From contig JAEWXC010000062.1 of the NCBI GenBank assembly GCA_023396115.1, positions 1 to 64,000 of the forward strand: a stretch of 64,000 bases of DNA, written 5' to 3'. This stretch comes from Actinomycetes bacterium (GTDB taxonomy: Bacteria > Actinomycetota > Actinomycetes > Propionibacteriales > Nocardioidaceae). Every line of letters begins with the position of its first letter. Within the stretch, counting starts at the first letter, position 1. Below, one piece after another: positions 1 to 8,826 of this stretch. Both the position numbers and the translations under genes were made by a program. A model generated the notes under the pieces. That model ran no database searches, had not been told where the DNA came from, and worked only from the letters and a program-made list of their open reading frames with translations.

Positions 1-46
1 ATCTTGAGCCAACCTTGAGGCCGTCCGACCACCCCGGACTGCAAGG

Positions 47-265
47 TCAGCGGGCCCCAGCGCGGAGTCCGGCCAGGCCCGCCACTGCCGGCAGCGGACC
101 GACGAACGGCAGCACCAGCCGGCACCGCACCGGCGTCCTGTGCGCCGGGTCGAGGGCGTTGAGGACCACCTGCGCGGCCACCGGGTCCGCCGCGATCTCG
201 AAGTGCTCGCTGAAGTCGCTGGCGCACACGTCCTGCAGCACGACGTTGCGCATGCCGGCCTCAAC
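47..265 (-). pseudogene. C-terminal remnant of a secreted triacylglycerol lipase/esterase
   Basis: The minus-strand frame contains NVVLQDVCASDF, then ADPVAAQVVLNALD and a late Cys. This looks like the last 50 or so residues of actinobacterial lipases of the alpha/beta-hydrolase fold, where a G-x-x-N-V-x-x-Q-D-V-C motif precedes the region of the catalytic His (here SEHFEIAADP). Upstream of about position 265 the frame turns into low-complexity Arg/Pro sequence with no hydrolase core, nucleophile elbow or signal peptide. I therefore call it a decayed fragment rather than a gene. The rest of 1-420 shows nothing else I can support. The assignment rests on motif memory and is moderate. Confidence 0.45.
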
Positions 266-408
266 GACACGACCAGCACGGCACGACGCACGCGACACCT
301 CCGGGGGACGGGTACCCGGGGCAACGACGCTCCGGGCCGTCGGGTCACGGCCGTGCGCCGCCGGTGCCGGGCACCGGGCGGGGTCGCGCCCGTGTCGGTA
401 GCGCACGA

Positions 409-414
409 CACAAT
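409..414 (+). promoter_or_regulatory. Putative -10 box of a leaderless ligA promoter
   Basis: CACAAT lies 6 nt before the ATG at 421 and no Shine-Dalgarno sequence precedes that ATG. This is the spacing expected when transcription starts at the first base of the start codon. A match of this size is weak evidence alone, but the same arrangement recurs before other genes in the window. Confidence 0.4.
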
Positions 415-420
415 GGGGCC

Positions 421-2535
421 ATGTCGCAGAGTCCCCCCGAGCCGGCCCCCTCCCTCGACCCGTCCGCGGACGAGGCGAAGCAGCGCCACGCGGTGCTCTC
501 CGAGGAGGTCACCGCGGCCCGGTGGCGCTACTACGTCCTCGACGACCCGACCTGGTCGGACGCGGAGTTCGACGCCGCTCTGCGTGAGCTCGAGGCGCTG
601 GAGGAGGCTCACCCCGAGCTCCGCACCCCCGACTCGCCGACCCAGCAGGTCGGTGGCGGTCTGTCGACCACGTTCGAGGCGGTCGACCACCTGCAGCGGA
701 TGGAGAGCCTGGACAACGCCTTCGACGACGACGAGCTGGCGGCCTGGTACGCCCGGCTCGGTCGCGACGGGGTCACCGAGCCGGCGATGCTGTGCGAGCT
801 CAAGATCGACGGCCTCGCGATCAACCTGCTCTACCGGGACGGCAAGCTGGTCCGCGCCCTGACCCGCGGGGACGGCCGCACCGGCGAGGACGTCACCCCC
901 AACGTGCGCACCATCAGCACGGTGCCGGACCGGCTCACCGGGACCGACGAGTTTCCGGTGCCGGCCGTGGTCGAGATCCGCGGCGAGGTGTTCCTGCCGG
1001 TGGCCGCGTTCGAGGCGCTCAACACCCAGATGCTCGACGCCGGCAAGCCCGCGTTCGCCAACCCCCGCAACGCCGCGGCCGGGTCGCTGCGGCAGAAGAA
1101 CCCCAAGGTCACCGCGTCGCGGGCACTCGACATGATCTGCCACGGCATCGGGTACCGCGAGGGCTTCGAGGCCGACAGCCAGTCCCACGCCTACGCAGCA
1201 CTCGCGGCCTGGGGGCTGCACACCGCCGAGACGTTCCGGGTGGTGCCCGACCTGGCCGGGGTTCGCGAGTTCATCGCCCACCACGGCGAGCACCGGCACG
1301 ACGGCGACCACGAGATCGACGGCGTGGTGGTCAAGGTCGACTCGATCGCTCAGCAGCGCCAGCTCGGCTCGACCTCGCGGGCACCGCGCTGGGCCATCGC
1401 CTGGAAGTACCCGCCCGAGGAGGTCAACGCCAAGCTGATCTCCATCGAGGTCAACACCGGCCGCACCGGGCGGGTCACCCCGTTCGGCGTGATGGAACCC
1501 ACCCAGGTGGCCGGTTCCACGGTGGAGCGGGCCACGCTGCACAACTTCCACGAGGTGCAGCGCAAGGACGTCCGCCCCGGCGACACGATCATCCTGCGCA
1601 AGGCCGGCGACGTGATCCCGGAGATCCTCGGTCCCGTCCTGGGTCTGCGTCCCGAGGGTCTGCCCGAGTGGGTCGCGCCCACCACCTGCCCCGGCTGCGG
1701 CACCGAGCTGGTGGAGCAGAAGGAGGGCGACAAGGACCGCCGCTGCCCCAACCACCGCGCCTGCGGAGCGCAGGTGCTGGAGCGGGTCTTCTTCGTCGCC
1801 GGCCGCGGTGCCTTCGACATCGAGGGGTTGGGCTCGGAGGCCGCGGCGGCGCTGCTGGAGTCCGGCGGCATCACCAACGAGGGCGACATCTTCGACCTCG
1901 ACGAGGCCGCGCTGCTGCGCACCGCCCTGTTCACCCGGGAGGCGAAGAAGGGCGAGGAGGGCCGCCAGCTCTCCGCGAACGGCGCCAAGTTGCTGGAGAA
2001 CCTGCAGACCCGCAAGGACGTCCCGCTGTGGCGGGTGCTGGTGGCGCTGTCGATCCGGCACGTCGGGCCCAGTGCCGCGCGGGAGCTGGCCACGGCGTTC
2101 GGCTCCCTCGAGGCGGTGCGCCAGGCCTCCCTGGAGGAGCTGGCCGGGACCGAGGGCGTCGGCGGCACCATCGCGGCCTCGGTGCGGGACTGGTTCGACG
2201 GACCCGAGTCGGACTGGCACGGCGAGATCGTCGCCAAGTGGGCTGCGGCCGGGGTCCGGATGGCCGACGAGCGTGACGAGTCCACGCCGCGGACACTGGA
2301 GGGGCTCACGATCGTGGCGACGGGGTCGCTGGTGAACTTCACCCGCGACTCGGTCAAGGAGGCCATCATCAGCCGCGGCGGCAAGGCGTCCGGCTCGGTG
2401 TCGAAGAAGACCGACTACGTGGTGGTGGGGGAGAACGCCGGCTCCAAGGCCGACAAGGCCGAGACGCTGGGGGTTCCGGTGCTCGACGAGGCAGGCTTCG
2501 AGCGGCTCCTCGCCGACGGTCCCGACGCGCTGTGA
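421..2535 (+). CDS. ligA: NAD-dependent DNA ligase LigA
   Basis: This cytoplasmic enzyme seals nicks between Okazaki fragments and in repair, using NAD+ to adenylate its active-site lysine. The protein is 704 residues, normal for LigA. The adenylation motif is LKIDG with Lys128. It is followed by the OB-fold region, then a four-Cys zinc finger beginning C-P-G-C at residues 423-426, helix-hairpin-helix repeats, and a C-terminal BRCT domain from about residue 622 to 700. The start at 421 is preferred over an upstream in-frame ATG at 364, because the 19 extra residues are low complexity and a -10-like box sits just before 421. It is transcribed alone. Confidence 0.97.
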   Translation: MSQSPPEPAPSLDPSADEAKQRHAVLSEEVTAARWRYYVLDDPTWSDAEFDAALRELEALEEAHPELRTPDSPTQQVGGGLSTTFEAVDHLQRMESLDNAFDDDELAAWYARLGRDGVTEPAMLCELKIDGLAINLLYRDGKLVRALTRGDGRTGEDVTPNVRTISTVPDRLTGTDEFPVPAVVEIRGEVFLPVAAFEALNTQMLDAGKPAFANPRNAAAGSLRQKNPKVTASRALDMICHGIGYREGFEADSQSHAYAALAAWGLHTAETFRVVPDLAGVREFIAHHGEHRHDGDHEIDGVVVKVDSIAQQRQLGSTSRAPRWAIAWKYPPEEVNAKLISIEVNTGRTGRVTPFGVMEPTQVAGSTVERATLHNFHEVQRKDVRPGDTIILRKAGDVIPEILGPVLGLRPEGLPEWVAPTTCPGCGTELVEQKEGDKDRRCPNHRACGAQVLERVFFVAGRGAFDIEGLGSEAAAALLESGGITNEGDIFDLDEAALLRTALFTREAKKGEEGRQLSANGAKLLENLQTRKDVPLWRVLVALSIRHVGPSAARELATAFGSLEAVRQASLEELAGTEGVGGTIAASVRDWFDGPESDWHGEIVAKWAAAGVRMADERDESTPRTLEGLTIVATGSLVNFTRDSVKEAIISRGGKASGSVSKKTDYVVVGENAGSKADKAETLGVPVLDEAGFERLLADGPDAL

Positions 2536-2580
2536 CCCCGGGCCTGACCGGGGCTGAGGGCGGACCTGCCAGCCGCCGGC

Positions 2581-3486
2581 TCAGAACAGGTCCAGCTCAC
2601 CCTCGGCGAACTCGCTGAACTCCTGCGCCACGGCCTCCTGGAAGGCCAGGAACGGGTGGTAGCGGGTGGCCTTGCCGGGGGTGTCGGTCTGGCCGTTGAT
2701 CCACGGGTCGTCGGAACAGATGTCGTGCCCCTCGGTGAGCTCCCAGAGGTCCAGGTAGGCCACCTCGGTCCGGTCGGCGGCCTGCTGGACCACCTGGGTC
2801 ATCGCCTCGTTCACGTCCCGGGCCCACGCCATGTCGCCGGCGGCCAGCGGCAGTTTGTCGGGGCACGAGCCGCTGGCCGGGATGAACTGCGGGTAGCCGA
2901 CCAGCACCACCTGGGCGTCGGGTGCCTTCTCCTGGACCGCCTGCACCACGTCGACCATCGAACCGATGATCGTGTCGACGACCTTTTTGCCCTGCTCGGC
3001 GTACTTGTCGGTGCACGGCGACCCCTGCGGGGCCTCCAGCGCCAGGGTGGTGCACTCGCCCATGATCGTGCCGAAGGTGTCGAAGTCGTTGCCCGACAGC
3101 GAGATGCTCACCAGGTCGGTGGAGGCGCTGACCCCGTCCAGCTGCGGGTCGACCTGCTGCCCGTAGGCCAGCTGGGGCTGGAACACGTGCACCGTCTTCG
3201 CGCCCGAGCAGGTCCGGTCCTCCAGCTCGACACCTTCGTGCTCACCGGCGAAGAGGGTCGGCCAGTTGTGGTCCGAGCGCTGGCAGTTCCAGTCGACCGT
3301 CTCGGGGATCCAGGGGCCGGCGCTGAAGGAGTCACCCAGTGCCGTGTAGCGCAGCACCCCGTCGGTGGCCTTCGAGTCGTCCGAGCAGGCGGCCAGGGAG
3401 CCGGCCAGCACCAGGGCGGTGGTCGCGGCCAGGCCCCGGCGCAGACGTCCGGCGACGGGGGAGGGGAGCAGGCGGAGCGGGTTCAC
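2581..3486 (-). CDS. SGNH/GDSL hydrolase lipoprotein
   Basis: This is a predicted exported serine esterase or lipase of the SGNH superfamily. From the GTG at 3486 the protein is 301 residues, with a lipoprotein signal peptide (basic N-terminus, hydrophobic stretch, lipobox LAAC with Cys34). Block I is ALGDSFSAG with nucleophile Ser53, block III is SLSGNDFD, and a late His occurs in TRYHPF, together giving the Ser-Asp-His set. Several Cys pairs suggest disulfides outside the membrane. A longer frame reaches GTG at 3597 but adds an unlikely N-terminus ahead of the signal. The substrate cannot be told from sequence. It converges with ligA and is divergent from gatC. Confidence 0.85.
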   Translation of the reverse strand: MNPLRLLPSPVAGRLRRGLAATTALVLAGSLAACSDDSKATDGVLRYTALGDSFSAGPWIPETVDWNCQRSDHNWPTLFAGEHEGVELEDRTCSGAKTVHVFQPQLAYGQQVDPQLDGVSASTDLVSISLSGNDFDTFGTIMGECTTLALEAPQGSPCTDKYAEQGKKVVDTIIGSMVDVVQAVQEKAPDAQVVLVGYPQFIPASGSCPDKLPLAAGDMAWARDVNEAMTQVVQQAADRTEVAYLDLWELTEGHDICSDDPWINGQTDTPGKATRYHPFLAFQEAVAQEFSEFAEGELDLF

Positions 3487-3637
3487 GCGGCCACCCTGCC
3501 AGAACAGCCGGCTCGAACCGGTGCGCCGCGTCCGAGCCGTGGTCGTGTCCCGGGCGCCCGTCCGCACCCGGGGAGATGCCGGGCCGCCGCCGGACACGTC
3601 CTAGGATTGGACCACTCTCAACTCGAAGGACGTCTGC

Positions 3638-3937
3638 ATGCCCGAGATCACACGGGACGAGGTCGCGCACCTGGCCGACCTTGCCCGGATCGACCTGTCC
3701 GACGCCGAGCTGGACCACCTCGCCCCGCAGCTGAGCGTGATCCTGGACTCCGTCGCCTCGTTCGGCGAGGCCATCGGTGACGACGTGCCCGCCACGTCGC
3801 ACCCGATCCCGCTGACCAACGTGTTCCGTGAGGACGTGGTGACCCCCGGCCTCACCGCCGAGCAGGCGCTCTCGGGCGCGCCGGCGACCGAGCAGCAGCG
3901 CTTCATGGTGCCGCGGATCCTGGGCGAGGAGGGCTGA
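3638..3937 (+). CDS. gatC: Asp/Glu-tRNA amidotransferase subunit C
   Basis: GatC is the small stabilising subunit of GatCAB, which converts misacylated Glu-tRNA(Gln) and Asp-tRNA(Asn) to the correct amide forms. The 99-residue protein has the family start (EITRDEVAHLADLARIDL) and the later SHPIPLTNVFREDV segment followed by a conserved C-terminal extended belt. An AAGGACG ribosome site lies about 7 nt before the ATG, and a TAGGAT -10-like box is at 3602-3607. It overlaps gatA by one base, so the subunits are probably translationally coupled. Confidence 0.96.
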   Translation: MPEITRDEVAHLADLARIDLSDAELDHLAPQLSVILDSVASFGEAIGDDVPATSHPIPLTNVFREDVVTPGLTAEQALSGAPATEQQRFMVPRILGEEG

Positions 3938-5463
3938 TGACCGACTGGACCCGCAGCACCGCTGCGCAGATGGCCGACGCCCTCGCCGCGGGCGAGGTGA
4001 CCTCGGTCGAGCTGACCCGTGCCCACCTGGACCGGATCGCCGCCGTCGACGGTGACGCGACTCGCGGCGTGCACGCCTTCCTCGTCGTCGACACCGACGG
4101 CGCCATGGCGCAGGCCGCCGCCTCCGACGCGCGCCGCGCCGCCGGCACCCCCGCCTCGGCCCTGGACGGTGTCCCGATCGCGGTCAAGGACGTGCTGGCC
4201 ACCGAGGGCATCGAGACCACCTGCGGCTCGAAGATCCTCGAGGGCTGGATCCCGCCGTACGACGCGACCGTGGTCACCAAGCTCAAGGAGGCGGGCCTCC
4301 CGATCCTGGGCAAGACCAACATGGACGAGTTCGCGATGGGTTCCTCCACCGAGCACTCCGCCTACGGGCCCACCCGCAACCCGTGGGACCCCACCCGGAT
4401 CCCGGGCGGCTCGGGCGGTGGCTCGGCTGCTGCCGTGGCCGCCTTCGAGGCGCCGCTGGCGCTGGGCACCGACACCGGTGGCTCGATCCGCCAGCCCGCT
4501 GCCGTGACCGGCTCGGTCGGGGTCAAGCCCACCTACGGCGGGGTCTCCCGGTTCGGTCTGGTCGCGATGGCCAACAGCCTCGACCAGGTCGGTCCCTGCA
4601 CCCGTACAGTGCTCGACGCGGCGCTGCTGCACGAGGTGATCGGTGGCCACGACCACCGCGACTCCACCTCGCTGGACACCCCGGTCCCGCCGGTCGTCGA
4701 GGCCGCTCGTGCCGGCGCCGCCGGTGACCTGAGCGGGCTGCGGGTCGGTGTCATCACCGAGCTCGCCGGCGAGGGCTGGCAGCCCGGCGTGATGGCCCGG
4801 TTCACCGAGTCGCTGGAGCTGCTGAAGGCCGCCGGTGCCGAGGTCGTCGAGGTGTCGTGCCCCAACTTCACCCACGCCCTGGCCGCCTACTACCTGGTGA
4901 TGCCGTGCGAGGCGTCGTCGAACCTCGCCAAGTTCGACGCGATGCGCTACGGCCTGCGGGTCACCCCGGACGGCGACCCGAGCGCCGAGGACGTGATGCG
5001 GGCCAGCCGTGACGCCGGCTTCGGTGACGAGGTCAAGCGCCGGATCATCCTGGGCACCTACGCCCTGTCCAGCGGCTACTACGACGCCTACTACGGCCAG
5101 GCGCAGAAGGTGCGGACGCTGATCACCCGCGACTTCGACGCCGCCTTCGCCCAGGTGGACGTGCTGGTCAGCCCGACCGCGCCGACCACGGCGTTCAAGC
5201 TCGGCGAGAAGCTGGACGACCCGGTCGCGATGTACCTCAACGACCTGGCCACCATCCCGGCCAACATGTCCGGCGTGCCCGGCATCAGCCTGCCCAACGG
5301 TCTGGCCGACGAGGACGGACTGCCCTCGGGCTTCCAGGTGCTCGCGCCCGCCCAGGGCGACGACCGGCTGTACCGGGTCGGTGCGGCGCTGGAGGCAGCC
5401 CTGGAGAAGAAGTGGGGCGGCCCGATGCTGGCGCAGGCTCCCGTGGTGGAGGAGGTCAACTGA
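3937..5463 (+). CDS. gatA: Asp/Glu-tRNA amidotransferase subunit A
   Basis: GatA is the glutaminase subunit of GatCAB and belongs to the amidase-signature family; it releases ammonia that is channelled to GatB. The 508-residue protein carries the Ser-cisSer-Lys triad: Lys84 in VPIAVKD, cis-Ser159 in the Gly-rich GGSGGGSAA signature, and nucleophile Ser183 in DTGGSIRQP. The spacing matches the 79/154/178 triad of the Staphylococcus enzyme shifted by five. It overlaps both gatC and gatB by a single base (TGATG), typical of a co-translated operon. Confidence 0.97.
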   Translation: MTDWTRSTAAQMADALAAGEVTSVELTRAHLDRIAAVDGDATRGVHAFLVVDTDGAMAQAAASDARRAAGTPASALDGVPIAVKDVLATEGIETTCGSKILEGWIPPYDATVVTKLKEAGLPILGKTNMDEFAMGSSTEHSAYGPTRNPWDPTRIPGGSGGGSAAAVAAFEAPLALGTDTGGSIRQPAAVTGSVGVKPTYGGVSRFGLVAMANSLDQVGPCTRTVLDAALLHEVIGGHDHRDSTSLDTPVPPVVEAARAGAAGDLSGLRVGVITELAGEGWQPGVMARFTESLELLKAAGAEVVEVSCPNFTHALAAYYLVMPCEASSNLAKFDAMRYGLRVTPDGDPSAEDVMRASRDAGFGDEVKRRIILGTYALSSGYYDAYYGQAQKVRTLITRDFDAAFAQVDVLVSPTAPTTAFKLGEKLDDPVAMYLNDLATIPANMSGVPGISLPNGLADEDGLPSGFQVLAPAQGDDRLYRVGAALEAALEKKWGGPMLAQAPVVEEVN

Positions 5464-6971
5464 TGGCTGACACGTTGCTGTCGTTCGCGGACACGCTCGC
5501 GACGTTCGACCCGGCGCTGGGCCTGGAGGTCCACGTCGAGCTGAGCACGAACACGAAGATGTTCTGCGGCTGCCCGACCGCCTTCGGCGCCGAACCGAAC
5601 ACCCAGACCTGCCCGGTCTGCCTGGGCCTGCCCGGCGCGATGCCGGTGGTCAACGTCAAGGGTGTCGAGGCGGCGATCCGGATCGGTCTCGCGCTGCACT
5701 GCGAGGTCGCCACCTGGTGCCGGTTCGCGCGGAAGAACTACTTCTACCCGGACATGCCGAAGAACTTCCAGACCTCCCAGTACGACGAGCCGATCGTCTT
5801 CGACGGGTACATGGACGTGGTGCTCACCGGTGCCGACGGCGAGGACGAGATCTTCCGCGTCGACATCGAGCGCGCGCACATGGAGGAGGACACCGGCAAG
5901 TCGCTGCACGTCGGTGGCGCCACCGGCCGGATCCAGGGCGCCGAGCACTCGCTGGTCGACTACAACCGCGCCGGCATCCCCCTGATCGAGATCGTCACCC
6001 GGCCGATCGTCGGGGCCGGCGAGCGTGCCCCCGAGGTCGCCCGGGCGTTCGTGGCCCAGTTGCGCGAGCTGATCGTGGCGCTGGGTGTCTCCGACGCCCG
6101 CATGGACCAGGGCTCGATCCGCGCCGACGTGAACCTGTCGCTCGCGCCGAAGGGATCGGACAAGCTCGGTACCCGGACGGAGACCAAGAACGTCAACTCG
6201 CTGCGTTCGGTGGAGCGGGCGGTGCGCTACGAGATGCAGCGCCACGCCGCGATCCTGACCGACGGCGGGTCGATCCTGCAGGAGACCCGGCACTGGCACG
6301 AGGACACCGGGGTCACCACCTCGGGTCGTCCCAAGTCCGACGCCGACGACTACCGCTACTTCCCCGAGCCGGACCTGGTGCCGGTGGCCCCCTCGCCCGA
6401 GTGGGTCGAGGAGCTGCGCGGCACCCTGCCGGAGAACCCGACCGCGAAGCGTGCCCGGTTGCAGGCCGAGTGGGGCTTCTCCGACCTGGAGATGCGCGAC
6501 ACCGTCGGGGCCGGTGCCCTGGGCCTGGTCGAGGAGACCATCGCCGCGGGTGCCGCGCCGCAGTCGGCACGCAAGTGGTGGCTGGGTGAGCTGGCCCGAC
6601 GGGCCAACGACACCGAGACCGAGATCTCCGAGCTGGGCGTGAGCCCGGCCGACGTGGCCGGCGTGCAGGCGCTGGTCGACGCGGGCCGGATCAACGACAA
6701 GCTGGCGCGGAAGGTCTTCGAGGGCCTCTACGCCGGCGAGGGCACGCCGGAGGAGATCGTGGTCGCGCGGGGCCTCGAGGTGGTCTCCGACGAGGGTGCC
6801 CTCTCGACCGCGGTGGACAACGCGATCGCCGCCAACCCGGACGTGGCCGACAAGATCCGCGACGGCAAGGTCGCCGCCGCCGGTGCGCTCATCGGTGCGG
6901 TGATGAAGGAGATGCGTGGCCAGGCCGACGCCGGTCGGGTGCGCGAGCTGATCCTGGAGAAGCTCGCCTGA
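5463..6971 (+). CDS. gatB: Asp/Glu-tRNA amidotransferase subunit B
   Basis: GatB is the tRNA-binding kinase/transamidase subunit, which activates the misacylated Glu or Asp with ATP and amidates it. The 502-residue protein begins its core with LGLEVHVELST and has the paired Cys region (FCGCP, TCPVCLGLPG). It also has DYNRAGIPLIEIVT, and a C-terminal YqeY-like helical domain that contacts the tRNA elbow. The ATG at 5463 overlaps the gatA stop. The gene is followed by a short tandem repeat that starts at the stop codon, then a strong hairpin terminator. Confidence 0.97.
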   Translation: MADTLLSFADTLATFDPALGLEVHVELSTNTKMFCGCPTAFGAEPNTQTCPVCLGLPGAMPVVNVKGVEAAIRIGLALHCEVATWCRFARKNYFYPDMPKNFQTSQYDEPIVFDGYMDVVLTGADGEDEIFRVDIERAHMEEDTGKSLHVGGATGRIQGAEHSLVDYNRAGIPLIEIVTRPIVGAGERAPEVARAFVAQLRELIVALGVSDARMDQGSIRADVNLSLAPKGSDKLGTRTETKNVNSLRSVERAVRYEMQRHAAILTDGGSILQETRHWHEDTGVTTSGRPKSDADDYRYFPEPDLVPVAPSPEWVEELRGTLPENPTAKRARLQAEWGFSDLEMRDTVGAGALGLVEETIAAGAAPQSARKWWLGELARRANDTETEISELGVSPADVAGVQALVDAGRINDKLARKVFEGLYAGEGTPEEIVVARGLEVVSDEGALSTAVDNAIAANPDVADKIRDGKVAAAGALIGAVMKEMRGQADAGRVRELILEKLA

Positions 6972-7011
6972 GTCGCTGCCCCCGAGTCGCTGGCCCCGAG
7001 TCGCTGACCTG
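6970..7011 (+). repeat. 14-bp tandem repeat beginning at the gatB stop codon
   Basis: Three imperfect head-to-tail copies of GAGTCGCTGsCCCC start inside the TGA stop of gatB. Replication slippage after the stop codon would explain it. Similar stop-anchored repeats occur at 17048, 22422 and 45835. Confidence 0.8.
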
Positions 7012-7016
7012 CGGCC

Positions 7017-7054
7017 AGGAGCCCCGGAACCGTGTGGACGGTTCCGGGGCTCCT
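7017..7054 (+). terminator. Hairpin terminator of the gatCAB operon
   Basis: A perfect 17-bp stem (AGGAGCCCCGGAACCGT and its complement) with a GTGG loop follows gatB. There is no clear U-tract, as is common for actinobacterial terminators. Confidence 0.88.
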
Positions 7055-7262
7055 GTCGTTCCGCTCATCTCGCCCTCGTGTCGCTCGGTGAGGTGCCGAC
7101 GCGCTCGGTGAGGTGCCCGAGGAACGAGGGCCTCGAACCCCGGTCGTCCACCGAGCATTCGCACCTTCTTCCACAGATCCTCTGACCTGCGCAAACACTC
7201 TTGACTCGAACAAGTGTTCGATGAAGAATGGAGGTGTTGGAAGGGATCGAAGGGGGAGGGTC

Positions 7263-8494
7263 GTGGAGCATCCGATCTGTGTGGTCGCGCACGACCTCGC
7301 CGCCAGCCTCAGCACGGTCACCGACACCAACCCCACCTTCATGGGGGCCGACGAGAAGGCCAGCGCGCTGGTGGACCTCGCCGAGGTCGAGGCCCGGGTC
7401 TGCGAACTGCGTCTCCGGGTCCTGGCGGCTGCCGATGACGTGGCGGAACAGACCGGGGCGCGGGACGCGGCCGCCTGGGTCGCCCATGCCACGCACTCCT
7501 CCGGGAGGGACGCTCGGGCGGACCTGCGGCTCGCCTTCGCCCTGGAACGACGACCGGTGTTGGCCGAGGCGTTCCGGGTGGGTTCGGCGAACCGGGCGCA
7601 GGCGTCGGTGATCGCGCGGGCGTTGGACGAACTGCCTGACGACCTGGCCCCCGACACCGTCACGCTCGCGGAGAAGACACTCGTGGCGGAGGCCGAGCAC
7701 CACGACCCCGCAGCCCTGCTGCGACTCGGTCGACGGATCCTCGACGTCGTGGCGCCCGAGATCGCCGAAGCCATCGAGGCACGACACCTGGCGAACCTGG
7801 AGGCCTCCGCGGAGGCGAGGATGCGGCTGGGGTTCGCTCGATGGGTGACGGCACCACGCGGATCAGCGGCCTGCTGCCCGATGCGGAGGCGGCCCGGTTG
7901 GCGACGTACCTGCATGCCTTCACGAACCCGCGGCGCGACGAGGCTGGGGTCCAGGTCCGGAGCGCGGTGCCGTACGGCCACCGAGCGGCGCGGGCCTTCT
8001 GCCAGTTCCTGGAAAGAGTCGATCCGACTCGCCTGCCGGTGCACGGCGGGGACGCGACGACGCTGGTCGTCACGATGACCCTCGACGCGCTGCGATCCGA
8101 ACTGGGTGCCGCGACCCTCGGGACACCGGCTCCCGACGGAGCGGACCGGATCACCGCCACCCAGGCTCGGCGACTCGCCTGCAACGCCCAGATCATCCCC
8201 GCGGTCCTCAACGGCGTCGGGGAGGTGCTGGACCTGGGTCGGGCGCAGCGGCTCTTCAGCCGGGCGCAGCGCAAGGCGCTGCTGATCCGCGACACCACCT
8301 GCCGCGCCGAGGGGTGTGACATCCCGGGGACGTGGTCCGAGGCGCACCACCTGGTGCCCTGGTCCCACGGCGGCGCGACGGATCTGGCGAACGCAGTACT
8401 CCTGTGCAACCGGCACCACCACCGGATCCACGACGCCGCCTACGACCACCGGCGGCTGGCGAACGGGGACCTGCGGTTTCATCGGCGAAGGTGA
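7263..8494 (+). pseudogene. DUF222/HNH endonuclease, frameshifted
   Basis: The sequence encodes a two-domain DUF222 plus HNH nuclease of the actinobacterial 13E12-repeat type, but in two frames. The N-terminal half runs from the GTG at 7263 (good GGGGGAGGG ribosome site) as far as MRLGFAR. The continuation, GDGTTRISGLLPDAEAARL, begins in another frame at 7841. A one-base deletion close to 7838-7841 joins them. The second half ends with an intact HNH motif: CRAEGCDIPG, then SEAHHLVPWSHGG, LLCNRHHHRIHD. A -1 ribosomal frameshift or a sequencing error could also explain the break, although no obvious slippery heptamer is seen. These genes are often multicopy and mobile in actinobacteria; the role is not established. 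Confidence 0.85.
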
Positions 8495-8502
8495 GGGGTC
8501 TG

Positions 8503-8575
8503 GGTCTCGGCAGGCTCGACCAACGCGGTCTCGGCAGGCTCGACCAGCGGGCCCCGAGTCTCGGCGCGCTCGACC
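8503..8575 (-). repeat. Interspersed repeat cluster (three copies)
   Basis: GGTCTCGGCAGGCTCGACCA occurs at 8503-8522 and again at 8527-8546. A diverged copy is at 8557-8575. The complement of the same element occurs in the gaps at 42282-42375 and 55355-55411, so this is a dispersed family that sits just downstream of genes. Confidence 0.85.
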
Positions 8576-8624
8576 GCCGGGGGAGGGGTGGCGGACGCGA
8601 ATCGGTGGAGCGGTCCGCCCGGCG

Positions 8625-8630
8625 TAGAGT
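8625..8630 (+). promoter_or_regulatory. Putative -10 box of the riboswitch operon
   Basis: TAGAGT is placed about 7 nt before the likely 5' end of the cobalamin riboswitch. It lies inside an inverted repeat, TCCGCCC at 8614-8620 and GGGCGGA at 8631-8637, whose significance is unclear. Confidence 0.45.
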
Positions 8631-8636
8631 GGGCGG

Positions 8637-8790
8637 AACATCACCACACGCACGCTGCCTGGGGAAGCCGGTCCGAATCCGGCGCTGACCCGCAACCGTG
8701 GGTGCCCCGCACGTCGGGGCACGAGCCGGAGCACCAGTCGCGAGCGCCTGACCACACGCTGTCGAGGAACACGGCGGGTCTGCACCCCAC
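8637..8790 (+). ncRNA. Cobalamin (adenosylcobalamin-type) riboswitch
   Basis: The core signature of the class is present in order: GGGGAAGCCGGTCCGAATCC near 8660, then GCGCTGACCCGCAACCGT, a GC-rich paired arm (GTGCCCCGCACGTCGGGGCAC), and a B12-box-like GAGCCGGAGCACC near 8722-8735. It lies about 40 nt upstream of the first gene of a five-gene operon, so the operon should be repressed when cobalamin is plentiful. The expression platform is not obvious; two TGCACCCC copies and a GGGAAGG ribosome site follow, which suggests control of translation initiation. The 3' boundary is approximate. Confidence 0.92.
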
Positions 8791-8826
8791 GTGTGCACCC
8801 CGTTCGTCGCAGCGGGAAGGAACACC

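Noticed and set aside
7113..7262. Longer N-terminus for the DUF222-HNH gene starting at 7113
   Set aside because: The added residues have no family character, and a strong ribosome site lies directly before the GTG at 7263.
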